Shown in pieces: positions 17,137-24,893 of a DNA stretch of 64,000 nucleotides. Numbering within the stretch: the first letter of the stretch is position 1; each line of letters starts with the position of its first letter. A model generated the notes under the pieces. The model ran no database searches and was not told where the DNA came from. It saw nothing but the letters and a program-made list of their open reading frames with translations. The position numbers and the translations under genes are program-made. Source of the stretch: Lysinibacillus fusiformis (GTDB lineage: Bacteria; Bacillota; Bacilli; Bacillales_A; Planococcaceae). Location of the stretch: assembly GCA_030027265.1 (NCBI GenBank), contig JASENG010000002.1, positions 248,001 through 312,000 of the forward strand, read 5' to 3'.

Positions 17137-17484
17137 TTAATTTCTCCATGCACTCATGCCACCACGGACATTAGTTACATTCTCATAACCTAATTTTTTT
17201 AAATGTTTACAGGCCTGCGAACTTCTCATGCCGCTTTGACAAATCACGATAATCTCTTTTTCCTTAGGAAGCGTCGATAAATCGGATCCTAATGGCATGT
17301 TTTTAAATTGGTGAATGTTGCGTGCTTTGTATTCACCTGGGGTTCTTACATCAACAAAAACCTTTTCTTTCTCAGTCAGCATACCTTTAAGGGTATCTGT
17401 AGAGATTGTCTTTACGCCTTTTACTGGCTTCATGCGCCAAGCTATAAAGGCAATAGCTGCTATAATTATGATCCAAAATTCCAT
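17137..17484 (-). CDS. Membrane-anchored rhodanese (YqhL-type)
   Basis: A 115-residue protein. One N-terminal transmembrane helix (WIIIIAAIAFIAWRM) anchors a rhodanese domain with FVDVRTPGEY and the active loop C-Q-S-G-M-R-S (VICQSGMRSSQA), ending in RGGMSAW. This is a common Firmicute layout. In this cluster it would handle sulfane sulfur at the inner membrane face. SD AGGAGGG precedes the ATG. Operator-like site C is 15 bases upstream. Confidence 0.92.
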   Translation of the reverse strand: MEFWIIIIAAIAFIAWRMKPVKGVKTISTDTLKGMLTEKEKVFVDVRTPGEYKARNIHQFKNMPLGSDLSTLPKEKEIIVICQSGMRSSQACKHLKKLGYENVTNVRGGMSAWRN

Positions 17485-17498
17485 GGGACCCTCCTATC

Positions 17499-17514
17499 AT
17501 ACCTTACGGGGTAT
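17499..17514. promoter_or_regulatory. CstR operator-like site C (upstream of membrane rhodanese)
   Basis: ATACC-TTACGG-GGTAT. On the coding strand it ends in GGTATGAT, so a -10-like TATGAT overlaps the right half-site. It lies between the CstR terminator and the SD of the 17484 start. Confidence 0.65.
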
Positions 17515-17529
17515 ATTTTTATTTAAAAT

Positions 17530-17558
17530 AAAAAGTCCGTTAAAATTAACGACTTTTT
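17530..17558 (-). terminator. Terminator of the cstR-like gene
   Basis: Arms AAAAGTC-C-GTTAA and TTAACGACTTTT with one bulged base, inside and just after the repressor stop codon. The repressor message can therefore end before the rhodanese genes. Confidence 0.65.
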
Positions 17559-17809
17559 ACAAATAGTTTAACAGCTTCTTGAACGGATTCATTTAATGCT
17601 TCTTCATCCCCATTGGCATTTTGAATACATTCAATCAGATTTTGGCTAACAATTAAACCTATTGAACGGTCAACTCCCGAACGGACAGCCGAAAGTTGTG
17701 TAATTACTTCTTTACAGTCTTTTCCTTCGTCCATCATTTTCAATATTCCACGAAGCTGTCCTTCCATCCGTTTTACTCGGTTTCGGATTTTATCATCATA
17801 TGAATTCAA
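17546..17809 (-). CDS. cstR: CsoR-family sulfane-sulfur-responsive repressor (CstR-like)
   Basis: An 87-residue all-helical CsoR/RcnR-family repressor starting at a TTG preceded by AAAGGAGG. The two regulatory cysteines are Cys32 (GKDCKEVITQL) and Cys61 (NLIECIQ), 29 apart as in S. aureus CstR (31 and 60). The copper-ligand His of CsoR is replaced by Asn57 (NLIEC), so copper sensing is unlikely and persulfide sensing (inter-subunit di- to tetrasulfide formation) is expected. The rhodanese, TusA, DsrE and MBL neighbours support this. It probably represses itself and the rest of the cluster through the ATACC-N6-GGTAT sites. Confidence 0.92.
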   Translation of the reverse strand: MNSYDDKIRNRVKRMEGQLRGILKMMDEGKDCKEVITQLSAVRSGVDRSIGLIVSQNLIECIQNANGDEEALNESVQEAVKLFVKSR

Positions 17810-17853
17810 CTTGCTCGCCTCCTTTTACTATTCTGTCTCTTTCGATTAAATAT

Positions 17854-17882
17854 AGAATATACCCCATATGGTATTTTGTCAA
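17854..17882 (-). promoter_or_regulatory. cstR promoter with operator-like site D between -35 and -10
   Basis: On the minus strand TTGACA (17882-17877), a 17-base spacer and TATTCT (17859-17854). The spacer holds site D, ATACC-CCATAT-GGTAT (17859-17874), so a bound repressor would block polymerase. This is the best-formed promoter of the cluster. Confidence 0.7.
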
Positions 17883-17900
17883 CTAATTGTGTTTAAAAAT

Positions 17901-17936
17901 AAGACTGTTTTAAAAAATTTTTAAAACAGTCTTACT
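17901..17936 (-). terminator. Terminator after the thioesterase gene
   Basis: Sixteen-base self-complementary arms AAGACTGTTTTAAAAA and TTTTTAAAACAGTCTT (17901-17932). It isolates the YhdH-thioesterase operon from the cstR promoter. Confidence 0.75.
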
Positions 17937-17944
17937 TCCCTTTT

Positions 17945-18400
17945 TTATTTTTTAGCGATTACTGCCATTGTACAGCGGGAAACACAGATTAGTTTATCTT
18001 CTTCATCGACAATTTTAATCTCCCAAATCATTGTTGTGCGCCCTTTATGTAGGGGTGTTGCGATTGCTGTAACAATTCCTTCTGACTTACTTCTGATATG
18101 ATTTGCATTGATTTCCAACCCCACTGGATTGTATTTTGTTAGGTCTACATTGATAGCTGTTGCAATACTTGCTGCAGTTTCTGCTAATGCAACAGATGCT
18201 CCCCCATGCAAAATGCCTGCAGGTTGTCTTGTTTTTGGCCCAACAGGCATCGTCATCACGACCCGATCAAGTGATAATTCCACATACTGTATTTCCAAAG
18301 CTTCGATTAATGTATTGACTGCCTTTGATTGCATCTGCTCAATAAAAGCAGTTTCATCCTTCGCACCAAATAAATCCAGAACCTCTTTTGAAACGACCAT
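17945..18400 (-). CDS. PaaI-type hotdog-fold thioesterase
   Basis: A 151-residue hotdog-fold acyl-CoA thioesterase. The PaaI-family motif QPAGILHGGASVALAETAAS (residues ~59-78) contains the G-x-x-H-G-G turn and the catalytic acidic position on the central helix. The beta-strand region GLEINANHIRS and the GRTTMIWEIKIVDE strand complete the fold. It hydrolyses aromatic or medium-chain acyl-CoA; the substrate is not defined. It is 12 bases downstream of the YhdH-like reductase and surely cotranscribed. Confidence 0.92.
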   Translation of the reverse strand: MVVSKEVLDLFGAKDETAFIEQMQSKAVNTLIEALEIQYVELSLDRVVMTMPVGPKTRQPAGILHGGASVALAETAASIATAINVDLTKYNPVGLEINANHIRSKSEGIVTAIATPLHKGRTTMIWEIKIVDEEDKLICVSRCTMAVIAKK

Positions 18401-18412
18401 TCAAACGCCCCC

Positions 18413-19402
18413 CTATAATTTAACTAAAATTCGCCCTCTTGCTTGTCCTTTCAGCAAAGTTGGCAGCACTTCTGGTAGTTCATTTAACGTTACTTCCCGT
18501 TGAATGACCTCTTCTAGATATGCAGGTTTAAAATCTGCCGCTAAACGATTCCATACTTTTAAACGTGTTTCCATATCACAGTATACTGAATCAATACCAA
18601 GTAAATTCACACCTCTAAGAATAAATGGGAACACTGAAGTCGGCACACTTGTACCTGCAGTTAAGCCACTTACGGCCACTGAACCTCCATATTGAATTTG
18701 ACTAAGTAAAGACGCTAACGGTTCTCCGCCTACAGGATCAACAGCAGCAGCCCACTTTTGTTTCCCTAGAGCCCGTATTTTCCCATCATAAACCTCTTCA
18801 CGGGAAACCATAGACGCGGCACCAATTTTCTTTAAATATGCTGCTTCGGATTCTTTTCCTGTACTTGCTTCAACCTCAAATCCTAATTTTGAAAGAATCG
18901 AAACTGCAAAGCTTCCTACTCCACCAGTTGCTCCTGCAACAAGCACTTTACCCTTTTCCGGAGTTACACCGTTGTCTTCCAGTCTTAGAACGGATAGTGC
19001 TGCTGTAAATCCTGCAGTACCAATCGTCATCGCTTCTTTCAACGTAAGACCTGTTGGTAACGGTACAATCCATTGGGCTGGAATTCGGGCATATTCACTA
19101 TATCCCCCAAAATGCGATACACCGATTTCATAGCTGGTTGCAATGACTTCATCGCCTTCTTTAAAACGTGGGTCCTCAGATGAAACAACTACTCCAGCTA
19201 AATCTATTCCCGGAACAAATGGATAATTTTTAACGATATTGCCATTCGGAATGGCAGCAAGGCTATCTTTATAATTTACACCAGAATATTGAACGCGAAT
19301 CAACACTTCCCCCTCTGGTAAATCGTTCAAAGTTAACTGTTGAATATCAACAGAAAATTGCTCTTCTTCTTTGTTTACAACTAAAGCATTAAATGTTTGC
19401 AT
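18413..19402 (-). CDS. YhdH/YhfP (AcuI) family NADPH-dependent acrylyl-CoA/quinone oxidoreductase
   Basis: A 329-residue zinc-free medium-chain dehydrogenase/reductase. The start QTFNALVVNKEEEQFSVDI, the YSGVNYKDSLAA segment and the Rossmann AGATGGVGSFAVSILSKLG (residues ~155-173) are typical of the YhdH/AcuI group. The zinc-ligand cysteines of alcohol dehydrogenases are absent. Members reduce acrylyl-CoA or other alpha,beta-unsaturated carbonyls with NADPH. The pairing with a thioesterase suggests handling of an unsaturated acyl-CoA; that is inference. Confidence 0.93.
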   Translation of the reverse strand: MQTFNALVVNKEEEQFSVDIQQLTLNDLPEGEVLIRVQYSGVNYKDSLAAIPNGNIVKNYPFVPGIDLAGVVVSSEDPRFKEGDEVIATSYEIGVSHFGGYSEYARIPAQWIVPLPTGLTLKEAMTIGTAGFTAALSVLRLEDNGVTPEKGKVLVAGATGGVGSFAVSILSKLGFEVEASTGKESEAAYLKKIGAASMVSREEVYDGKIRALGKQKWAAAVDPVGGEPLASLLSQIQYGGSVAVSGLTAGTSVPTSVFPFILRGVNLLGIDSVYCDMETRLKVWNRLAADFKPAYLEEVIQREVTLNELPEVLPTLLKGQARGRILVKL

Positions 19403-19711
19403 AAAAAAACTCCCTTTCCATTATGAATGAATCTAAGACTCCCACTCTTAATTTAACACTTCTGCAAAAAATGAGTAAATCCTTCTAACTTATTAGATCA
19501 AAAAACATGGCTATTAACATAAACATAATTCCTTATAGATTAATATTTTCTGACTCAACTTAACACCATTAACTACCAGTTAGAAATCCTTCTAATCTTC
19601 CTTTGTTTAATACTTTCCTACTCTTTCTATTTTTTCAAAACCATTACATCCGCTCAGGTAATTCTTTAAAATTCGCATATTTTGTAATGAGTTACTAGAT
19701 TGGAGGTGAAT
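19403..19711. other. Intergenic gap between divergent genes, no gene seen
   Basis: AT-rich, about 300 bases, between the start of the YhdH-like gene and the GH25 gene. It must hold both promoters, but I could not pick -35/-10 pairs with confidence. No repeat or RNA structure was noticed. Confidence 0.5.
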
Positions 19712-20629
19712 ATGGTGAAAAAGCTAGGACAAATATTTCTAGCAGCACTTCTTTTTGTCGGTGCATTTGCATTTGCGAATAGTGCTATTGCTATTGAACC
19801 CGAGGGTACGTCAGAATATGATGGTATAGACGTGAGTAACCATCAAGAAGATATTGATTGGGCAGCTGTAGCGAATGCCGGAATGGAAGTTGCGATTATT
19901 AAATCCAGTGAAGGCATCGACTTTACAGATCCTTACTTTGAAGTCAATTATGAAGGCGCAAAAGCGGCAGGTTTAAAGGTTGGTTTTTATCACTTTTTAA
20001 CTGCAACAACTGTGGAACAGGCTCGCGAAGAGGCAAACTTTTTCGCATCCATAATTAGCGGCAAAGAAATCGACGTCAAGCCAGTAATGGATTTTGAGCA
20101 GCTGGATGGCTTATCCGTCGAAGATATCAACACTATTGCTCTTGCCTTTGCAGAAGAGGTTGAAAGTCAAACTGGTTATCCTGTAATGGTCTATAGTAAC
20201 GCAGACAATGCTACGAATACTTTCGGTGAATCCGTAACGAAATATTCGCTATGGCTGGCACAATATGATGGCAGCGAACCAACTGACGAAGTCATCTGGG
20301 ATACTTGGGCAGGCTGGCAATATACGGACACAGGCTCTATTGAAGGAGTTAACGGAGATGTGGATTTAAATAGATTTAATGATGGTATATTTATAGAGAA
20401 TACTGCACCAGAAGAAGAACCTGCTGAACAACCAGAAGAGCAGCCTTCAGAACCTGCTGCACCACCAGAAGCAGAGGGTACTCCAGCTACCTATTTGATA
20501 AAATGGGGCGATACGCTTTGGTCACTTTCCAAGGAATTCGGCACAACTGTAGAAGCACTTGCTTCAGAGAACAATATCGAAAATCCAGACTTGATTTATG
20601 CTGGAGCTACGCTGAAAATTCCGCAATAG
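19712..20629 (+). CDS. Secreted GH25 muramidase with C-terminal LysM domain
   Basis: About 305 residues. The start has a signal peptide (KKLGQIFLAALLFVGAFAFANSAIA). Residues ~40-225 are a glycoside hydrolase 25 domain: YDGIDVSNHQ, VIMDFE-like VKPVMDFEQ with the catalytic acid pair, LWLAQY and the closing GVNGDVDLNRF. A Pro/Glu linker follows, then a LysM module (YLIKWGDTLWSLSKEFGTTV to GATLKIP). It should cleave peptidoglycan outside the cell, in wall turnover, germination or defence. SD GGAGG is at 19702-19706; GTG at 19715 is an alternative start. Confidence 0.95.
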   Translation: MVKKLGQIFLAALLFVGAFAFANSAIAIEPEGTSEYDGIDVSNHQEDIDWAAVANAGMEVAIIKSSEGIDFTDPYFEVNYEGAKAAGLKVGFYHFLTATTVEQAREEANFFASIISGKEIDVKPVMDFEQLDGLSVEDINTIALAFAEEVESQTGYPVMVYSNADNATNTFGESVTKYSLWLAQYDGSEPTDEVIWDTWAGWQYTDTGSIEGVNGDVDLNRFNDGIFIENTAPEEEPAEQPEEQPSEPAAPPEAEGTPATYLIKWGDTLWSLSKEFGTTVEALASENNIENPDLIYAGATLKIPQ

Positions 20630-20638
20630 AGACTACTT

Positions 20639-20676
20639 GAGGGTTAATCCATCCTAGATTAGCCCTCTTATTTTTT
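20639..20676 (+). terminator. Terminator of the GH25 gene
   Basis: Arms GAGGGTTAATC and GATTAGCCCTC (20657-20667) are followed by TTATTTTTT. It also ends the convergent lipoprotein gene. Confidence 0.8.
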
Positions 20677-21175
20677 ATTCATAATAACCATTCGCATCTG
20701 GCAGGTTTTGATATTCTTCCTTGCTTTTGACGAAGGAAAATACATAGTTTCGAAGTTCAATCAGATCTTTTGCATCCTCGGTCGTCTCGCAAAATTGCTC
20801 CGAAATTAAAAGATGAAATGTTTCACCGTTTAGAGTGATTTCCCACTCATCCTCACTATAGGGTTTTTGCGTACAATTTGTAGGAGGAATTAAATCTTTT
20901 GGTTCTACTATATTTATTTCTTTCATTTTTCCATAAATTATAGCCATTTCTTCTGCTGATAAAGATAGCTCCAATGACGCTATTCCATCAGCTATTAAAT
21001 CCTTCGTTGCCAAATCTTGGTATGTATCCATACCATTCCTTTTAGCTACCCCGAACTGAAGCTTAAAATCAAAATCTCCTGGCATCTCTTCTGGCATTAC
21101 TGGTTGGATTTCTTCTTTTGCGCACCCAGATAAAAGTGAAAAAGGAAATATCATCAAAATTAGCATCTGCTTCAT
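20675..21175 (-). CDS. Putative lipoprotein (166 aa)
   Basis: The start is a lipoprotein signal: KQMLILMIFPFSLLSGC with lipobox L-S-G-C (Cys18). The mature part is acidic and helical/beta mixed, with a C...C pair (PPTNCTQK and SEQFCETTED) that could form a disulfide outside the membrane. The ending region NYVFSFVKSKEEYQNLPD is unassigned. I know of no family. It is convergent with the GH25 gene. SD TGGAG. Confidence 0.7.
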   Translation of the reverse strand: MKQMLILMIFPFSLLSGCAKEEIQPVMPEEMPGDFDFKLQFGVAKRNGMDTYQDLATKDLIADGIASLELSLSAEEMAIIYGKMKEINIVEPKDLIPPTNCTQKPYSEDEWEITLNGETFHLLISEQFCETTEDAKDLIELRNYVFSFVKSKEEYQNLPDANGYYE

Positions 21176-21253
21176 GTCTAATCTCCAATCAAATTTATTG
21201 AAGATTAGACGGTTACTGCGGAAAAATGTTACAAAAAAACTTTATTCATACTG

Positions 21254-21621
21254 TTACCCTTTATTCAATTTCATAGCTTCAATTATCAGAGTTGTAAAAA
21301 CTTCCGGCTGTATGTCCTCCTTTTTTTTAGCTGTATATATTTCATCGTTTTCCCAGTACCCTCCAGTATACCTTTTCCTGCTCCCTCTTGAAGTTGATTG
21401 CCTTTATGAAAACCTAGTTTCACATGATTTTTAGCTGTTTGCAGGTAACATACTAAACCTTTATATGAATAATTCGGCATGGACCACTTATATTCTTCGA
21501 TTAATTCCGGCGATGCATCGAGAATGATATTTCTTAGCGCTATCGTGATTTCTTGAATATCTGTCGGCAAGTTTTCAATAAAGTCATCTACCTCAACAAT
21601 TTTTCTATCGCTGCTTCTCAT
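21254..21621 (-). pseudogene. DUF1801 (YdhG-like) protein, frameshifted near the C-terminus
   Basis: The first ~100 residues match DUF1801: VDDFIENLPTDIQEITIALRNII, EEYKWSMPNYSYKG, KNHVKLGFHKG and EGTGKTMKYI. After KYIQLKK the frame turns to RRTYSRKFLQL and stops at 21286. Restoring one A in the A8 run (T8 at 21321-21328) gives the family-like ending KKEDIQPEVFTTLIIEAMKL with a stop at 21254-21256. This is a one-base homopolymer deletion: decay, slippage or a sequencing error. DUF1801 is an uncharacterised small cytoplasmic fold. Confidence 0.82.
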
Positions 21622-21682
21622 TTATCCCTCTCCCTTATGCAGTTATCTCTTCATTATCTACTATAAGTATCAAATTCAACAG

Positions 21683-21715
21683 AAAAGGAGCAATCCCTTT
21701 TCCCGAGATTACTCC
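21683..21715 (-). terminator. Terminator of the 54-aa ORF
   Basis: Arms GGAGCAATC (21687-21695) and GATTACTCC (21707-21715), with a T-rich stretch next on the minus strand. Confidence 0.6.
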
Positions 21716-21725
21716 TCCTTCTGCT

Positions 21726-21890
21726 TTAAATTACTGGATAATACCGTTCATATCGCGGATGGATATAAAATGGGGGTCTCGGTCCTATTTTAGGAACCTT
21801 TATAGTCATCGTTTGATATTTCATTTCCTCTTTTTCACTCGACTGATTGATCAATAAATATTTCACTTCCCAATTGAAATAATAGTTCAT
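21726..21890 (-). CDS. Small Tyr/Pro-rich protein (54 aa)
   Basis: Read directly from the sequence. SD AGGAGG is 11 bases before the ATG at 21890. The product starts MNYYFNWEVKYLLINQ and ends PRPPFYIHPRYERYYPVI. It is rich in Tyr, Pro and basic residues, has no membrane span, and is followed by a terminator. It sits divergent from an SDR gene that precedes a spore-coat cluster. The composition would suit a spore-coat or other surface-layer peptide, which is inference only. I know no family. Confidence 0.6.
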   Translation of the reverse strand: MNYYFNWEVKYLLINQSSEKEEMKYQTMTIKVPKIGPRPPFYIHPRYERYYPVI

Positions 21891-22027
21891 GATTCAAAGC
21901 CTCCTATATATACATTTTCCCTCTATGGTATTCGAACCGCGAAATATGTGTCCATCGTCCGTGATGCACACCCAGCTTTGAAATTGCATATGGTATGCAG
22001 AAAATCGTTTTAGGAGGTTGCCAGACG

Positions 22028-22942
22028 ATGACTATGGAGCCGAACAATCAAAATTACCCGATGTACCCGAATTACGGAAAAATTACGCGCTATGAGGATA
22101 TTGCCCTGACAGTCCCTGAGCAGCGGCAAAACCGTCATCCCGGGTTGGAACGTTTAATGGTGCCAAAACCGATTATTGAAAATCCTCAATATAAAGGCAG
22201 CGGCAAACTGAAGGATAAGGTAGCTCTTATAACAGGTGGCGATAGCGGAATGGGTGCTGCTGCTGCAATTGCTTTTGCAAAAGAAGGTGCAGATGTGGCC
22301 ATTGCTTATTTAGATGAGCATGAAGATGCGAATCGCACAAAAAATAGAATAGAAGAGCTTGGTCAACGATGCTTATTATTGCCAGGTGATTTAAGAGAAA
22401 AGCAACAATGTATTCATATTGTCGAAAAAACAGTGGAGACCTTTGGGAAACTCGATATTTTGTGCAACCATGTAGGCGTCCAATTCCAGCAATTGGACCT
22501 AACAGATATTACAGATGAACAATTCGACACTACCTTTAAAGTGAATATGTATTCCCACTTTTACACAACTCGTGCAGCACTCAAATATTTAAATGCAGGC
22601 AGTTCCATTATTAACACCGCATCTGTGGTTGCTTATGAAGGCAATGAGCAGTTAATGGACTATACAGCAACAAAAGCCGCCAATATTGGATTTACGAGGG
22701 CACTGGCGAATAATTTAGTACGGAAAGGAATTCGAGTGAATGCCATTGCTCCAGGCAAAATTTGGACGCCTCTTATTCCTTCAAGCTTTTCTGCCGACCA
22801 GGTCCCTCTTGCTGGTAACCCAATGGATCGACAAGGCCAACCTTTTGAGGTAGCCCCCACTTTTGTCTATCTTGCCTCTGATGATTCCCGATTTGTGACA
22901 GGGCAAGTCCTCCATGTCAATGGTGGGCAAATTTTTGGATGA
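22028..22942 (+). CDS. SDR family oxidoreductase (YhdF/YhxC type)
   Basis: About 304 residues. A ~60-residue N-terminal extension (ending [18 protein letters not shown]) precedes the Rossmann start [25 protein letters not shown]. The catalytic Ser and Y-x-x-x-K are in [24 protein letters not shown]. This extended layout is that of the B. subtilis YhdF/YhxC/general-stress SDR group. It uses NAD(P)H; the substrate is unknown. SD AGGAGG at 22012 fits the ATG at 22028 rather than the upstream ATG at 21995. The spore-coat gene pair follows. Confidence 0.92.
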   Translation: MTMEPNNQNYPMYPNYGKITRYEDIALTVPEQRQNRHPGLERLMVPKPIIENPQYKGSGKLKDKVALITGGDSGMGAAAAIAFAKEGADVAIAYLDEHEDANRTKNRIEELGQRCLLLPGDLREKQQCIHIVEKTVETFGKLDILCNHVGVQFQQLDLTDITDEQFDTTFKVNMYSHFYTTRAALKYLNAGSSIINTASVVAYEGNEQLMDYTATKAANIGFTRALANNLVRKGIRVNAIAPGKIWTPLIPSSFSADQVPLAGNPMDRQGQPFEVAPTFVYLASDDSRFVTGQVLHVNGGQIFG

Positions 22943-22955
22943 TAAGCACATAAAG

Positions 22956-22989
22956 CTTTGCAAGAGATCCATTCTTGCAAAGTTTTTTC
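22956..22989 (+). terminator. Terminator of the SDR gene
   Basis: Perfect arms CTTTGCAAGA (22956-22965) and TCTTGCAAAG (22973-22982) plus a T run. Confidence 0.85.
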
Positions 22990-23080
22990 GTTAATAGATA
23001 GTATACACCTCTCTTAAAATGAATAAATACTCTCGCTACAGGGTAGCCTTTTTAAAGGAAAATCAGGAGGTGCACTTCCC

Positions 23081-23290
23081 ATGTTCGAAAAAAAATTAGC
23101 CCTGCATGAAACAATGGAATTTCATGAAGTCATTAACTTTATGACGACTAGCTTACTGAAATCAAAACTAAGCCAAGGTGTTGTATTCGATGATGATCTG
23201 CGAGCTCTATTGGATAAAAATGTAAAACTATCCACTCCTGCTCTGCAAGCGATGGTCAAGCTCTACTCTAAATCAAAATTGGAATATTAG
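23081..23290 (+). CDS. Small CotF-related spore protein (YraG-like)
   Basis: A 69-residue helical protein (FEKKLALHETMEFHEVINFMTTS, then AMVKLYSKSKLEY). It corresponds in size, order and look to the YraG member of the B. subtilis yraG-yraF-adhB cluster. The companion CotF-like gene and the alcohol dehydrogenase follow in the same order. Expected to be deposited in the spore coat and expressed late in the mother cell. SD AGGAGGTG. Thirteen bases separate it from the next gene. Confidence 0.78.
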   Translation: MFEKKLALHETMEFHEVINFMTTSLLKSKLSQGVVFDDDLRALLDKNVKLSTPALQAMVKLYSKSKLEY

Positions 23291-23303
23291 GAGGAATACT
23301 CGT

Positions 23304-23666
23304 ATGGAGGACTATTTAGATCCGATAAATTCAGTTGGAATGCCTGAACTAACGGATTCCGGGGTTGCACTTGAGTTTTTGCTGACAACAAAAACAGGCA
23401 TCCGAAATCTGTCGATTGCCTTAACAGAAACAGCCTCTCCTGCACTTCAAAAAATCATGCGAACACAGCTAGATGTCATGATTGATTTATATTTTGAGAT
23501 ATCAGAGCTGATGATGAAAAAGGAGTGGCTCAAGCCCTATGATCTTGAAAGTCAAAAAGAGCTTGATATTAAATCTGCAGAAAATGCTATCAGTATCGCA
23601 CAATTAGATCTTTTCCCAAAAAGCATGAATCGAAAAGGAATGTTCCCTACCCCACCGAAAAATTGA
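23304..23666 (+). CDS. CotF family spore coat protein (YraF-like)
   Basis: A 120-residue CotF-domain protein: LTDSGVALEFLLTTKTGIRNLSIALTE is the first helix pair, followed by ASPALQKIMRTQLDVMIDLYFEISELMMKK and the short WLKPYDLESQKELDI ending. These four-helix ferritin-like proteins belong to the spore coat. It is in an operon with the 69-aa protein and the AdhB-like dehydrogenase, as in B. subtilis. SD AGGAGG. Confidence 0.88.
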   Translation: MEDYLDPINSVGMPELTDSGVALEFLLTTKTGIRNLSIALTETASPALQKIMRTQLDVMIDLYFEISELMMKKEWLKPYDLESQKELDIKSAENAISIAQLDLFPKSMNRKGMFPTPPKN

Positions 23667-23688
23667 ATGAAAAAGAGGGATTATTTAA

Positions 23689-24825
23689 ATGAAAGCTGTT
23701 ACTTATCAAGGCATTAAAAATGTTGAAGTCAAGGAAGTTAAAGACCCTAAAATTCAAAAAAATGATGATATTATTGTCCGATTAACAACAACGGCTATTT
23801 GCGGCTCGGACTTGCATTTATTGCACGGTATGATTCCAAATCTCGGCGAAAACTATGTGATTGGCCATGAACCTATGGGCATCGTGGAAGAGGTCGGCAA
23901 AGGTGTAACAAAGGTTAAAAAAGGAGACCGCATTGTTATTCCCTTCAATATCGCCTGCGGGGAATGCTGGTACTGCAATCACGACTTAGAAAGTCAATGT
24001 GATAACTCTAATGACAATGGTGAAATGGGTGCCTACTTCGGCTATTCCGACACAACAGGCGGGTTTCCCGGTGGTCAAGCAGAGTATATGCGTGTTCCTT
24101 ATGGCAATTTCATTCCTTTTAAAATTCCAGAGAAATCCGAGGTTCCTGATGAAAGCTTAGTTCTTCTTGCCGATGCTGCAACGACTGCCTTTTGGAGTGT
24201 GGATAACGCGGGTGTTAAAAAAGATGACACTGTAGTGATTCTTGGCTGCGGGCCTGTTGGGCTTTTAGCACAAAAATTCGCTTGGTTAAAAGGTGCAAAA
24301 AGAGTGATAGCAGTTGATTATGTCGGATATCGTTTAAAGCATGCGAAGAAAACAAACAACGTTGAAATCGTCAACTTCGAAGACCATGAGAATTGCGGAG
24401 AATACTTAAAAGAGATTACCAAAGGCGGCGCTGATGTCGTGATCGATTGTGTAGGTATGAGCGGTAAAATGACGCCCTTGGAATTCCTTGCCAGCGGTTT
24501 GAAACTGCAAAGTGGTGCGATGGGTGCAATCATTACAGCTAGCCAAGCTGTACGAAAAGGTGGTACCATCCAAATTACTGGTGTTTATGGAGGACGCTAC
24601 AATGCCTTCCCTCTAGGAGACATCTTCCAACGCAATGTAGCCATCCGCACCGGACAAGCCCCAGTTGTCCACATCATGCCTCATGTGTATAACCTGATGG
24701 AAGAAGGAAAAATCAATGCCGGGGATATCGTTACCCACGTCCTTCCTCTCGAGAAGGCAAAGCACGGCTATGAAATATTTGATACAAAACAGGAAGATTG
24801 CATTAAGGTTGTTTTAAAACCATAA
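23689..24825 (+). CDS. adhB: Zinc-dependent alcohol dehydrogenase (AdhB-like)
   Basis: A 378-residue medium-chain dehydrogenase. Catalytic zinc ligands are in TAICGSDLHL (Cys) and VIGHEPMG (His). The structural zinc Cys set is C-G-E-C-W-Y-C-x8-C (residues ~93-107). The nucleotide fold reads VVILGCGPVGLLAQKFA. It most resembles the glutathione-independent formaldehyde dehydrogenase/AdhB group. Placement after two CotF-type genes matches B. subtilis yraGF-adhB, so spore-associated expression is likely. SD AGAGGG; its own terminator follows. Confidence 0.92.
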   Translation: MKAVTYQGIKNVEVKEVKDPKIQKNDDIIVRLTTTAICGSDLHLLHGMIPNLGENYVIGHEPMGIVEEVGKGVTKVKKGDRIVIPFNIACGECWYCNHDLESQCDNSNDNGEMGAYFGYSDTTGGFPGGQAEYMRVPYGNFIPFKIPEKSEVPDESLVLLADAATTAFWSVDNAGVKKDDTVVILGCGPVGLLAQKFAWLKGAKRVIAVDYVGYRLKHAKKTNNVEIVNFEDHENCGEYLKEITKGGADVVIDCVGMSGKMTPLEFLASGLKLQSGAMGAIITASQAVRKGGTIQITGVYGGRYNAFPLGDIFQRNVAIRTGQAPVVHIMPHVYNLMEEGKINAGDIVTHVLPLEKAKHGYEIFDTKQEDCIKVVLKP

Positions 24826-24831
24826 CTTTTG

Positions 24832-24871
24832 AAGGTGCTTTTGAAATAGAATTTCAAAAGCATCTTTTTTG
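24832..24871 (+). terminator. Terminator of the spore-coat/AdhB operon
   Basis: Long arms AAGGTGCTTTTGAAAT (24832-24847) and ATTTCAAAAGCATCTT (24851-24866), then a T run. Confidence 0.85.
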
Positions 24872-24893
24872 CTTTTAGGAAATTTTTAAGGAA

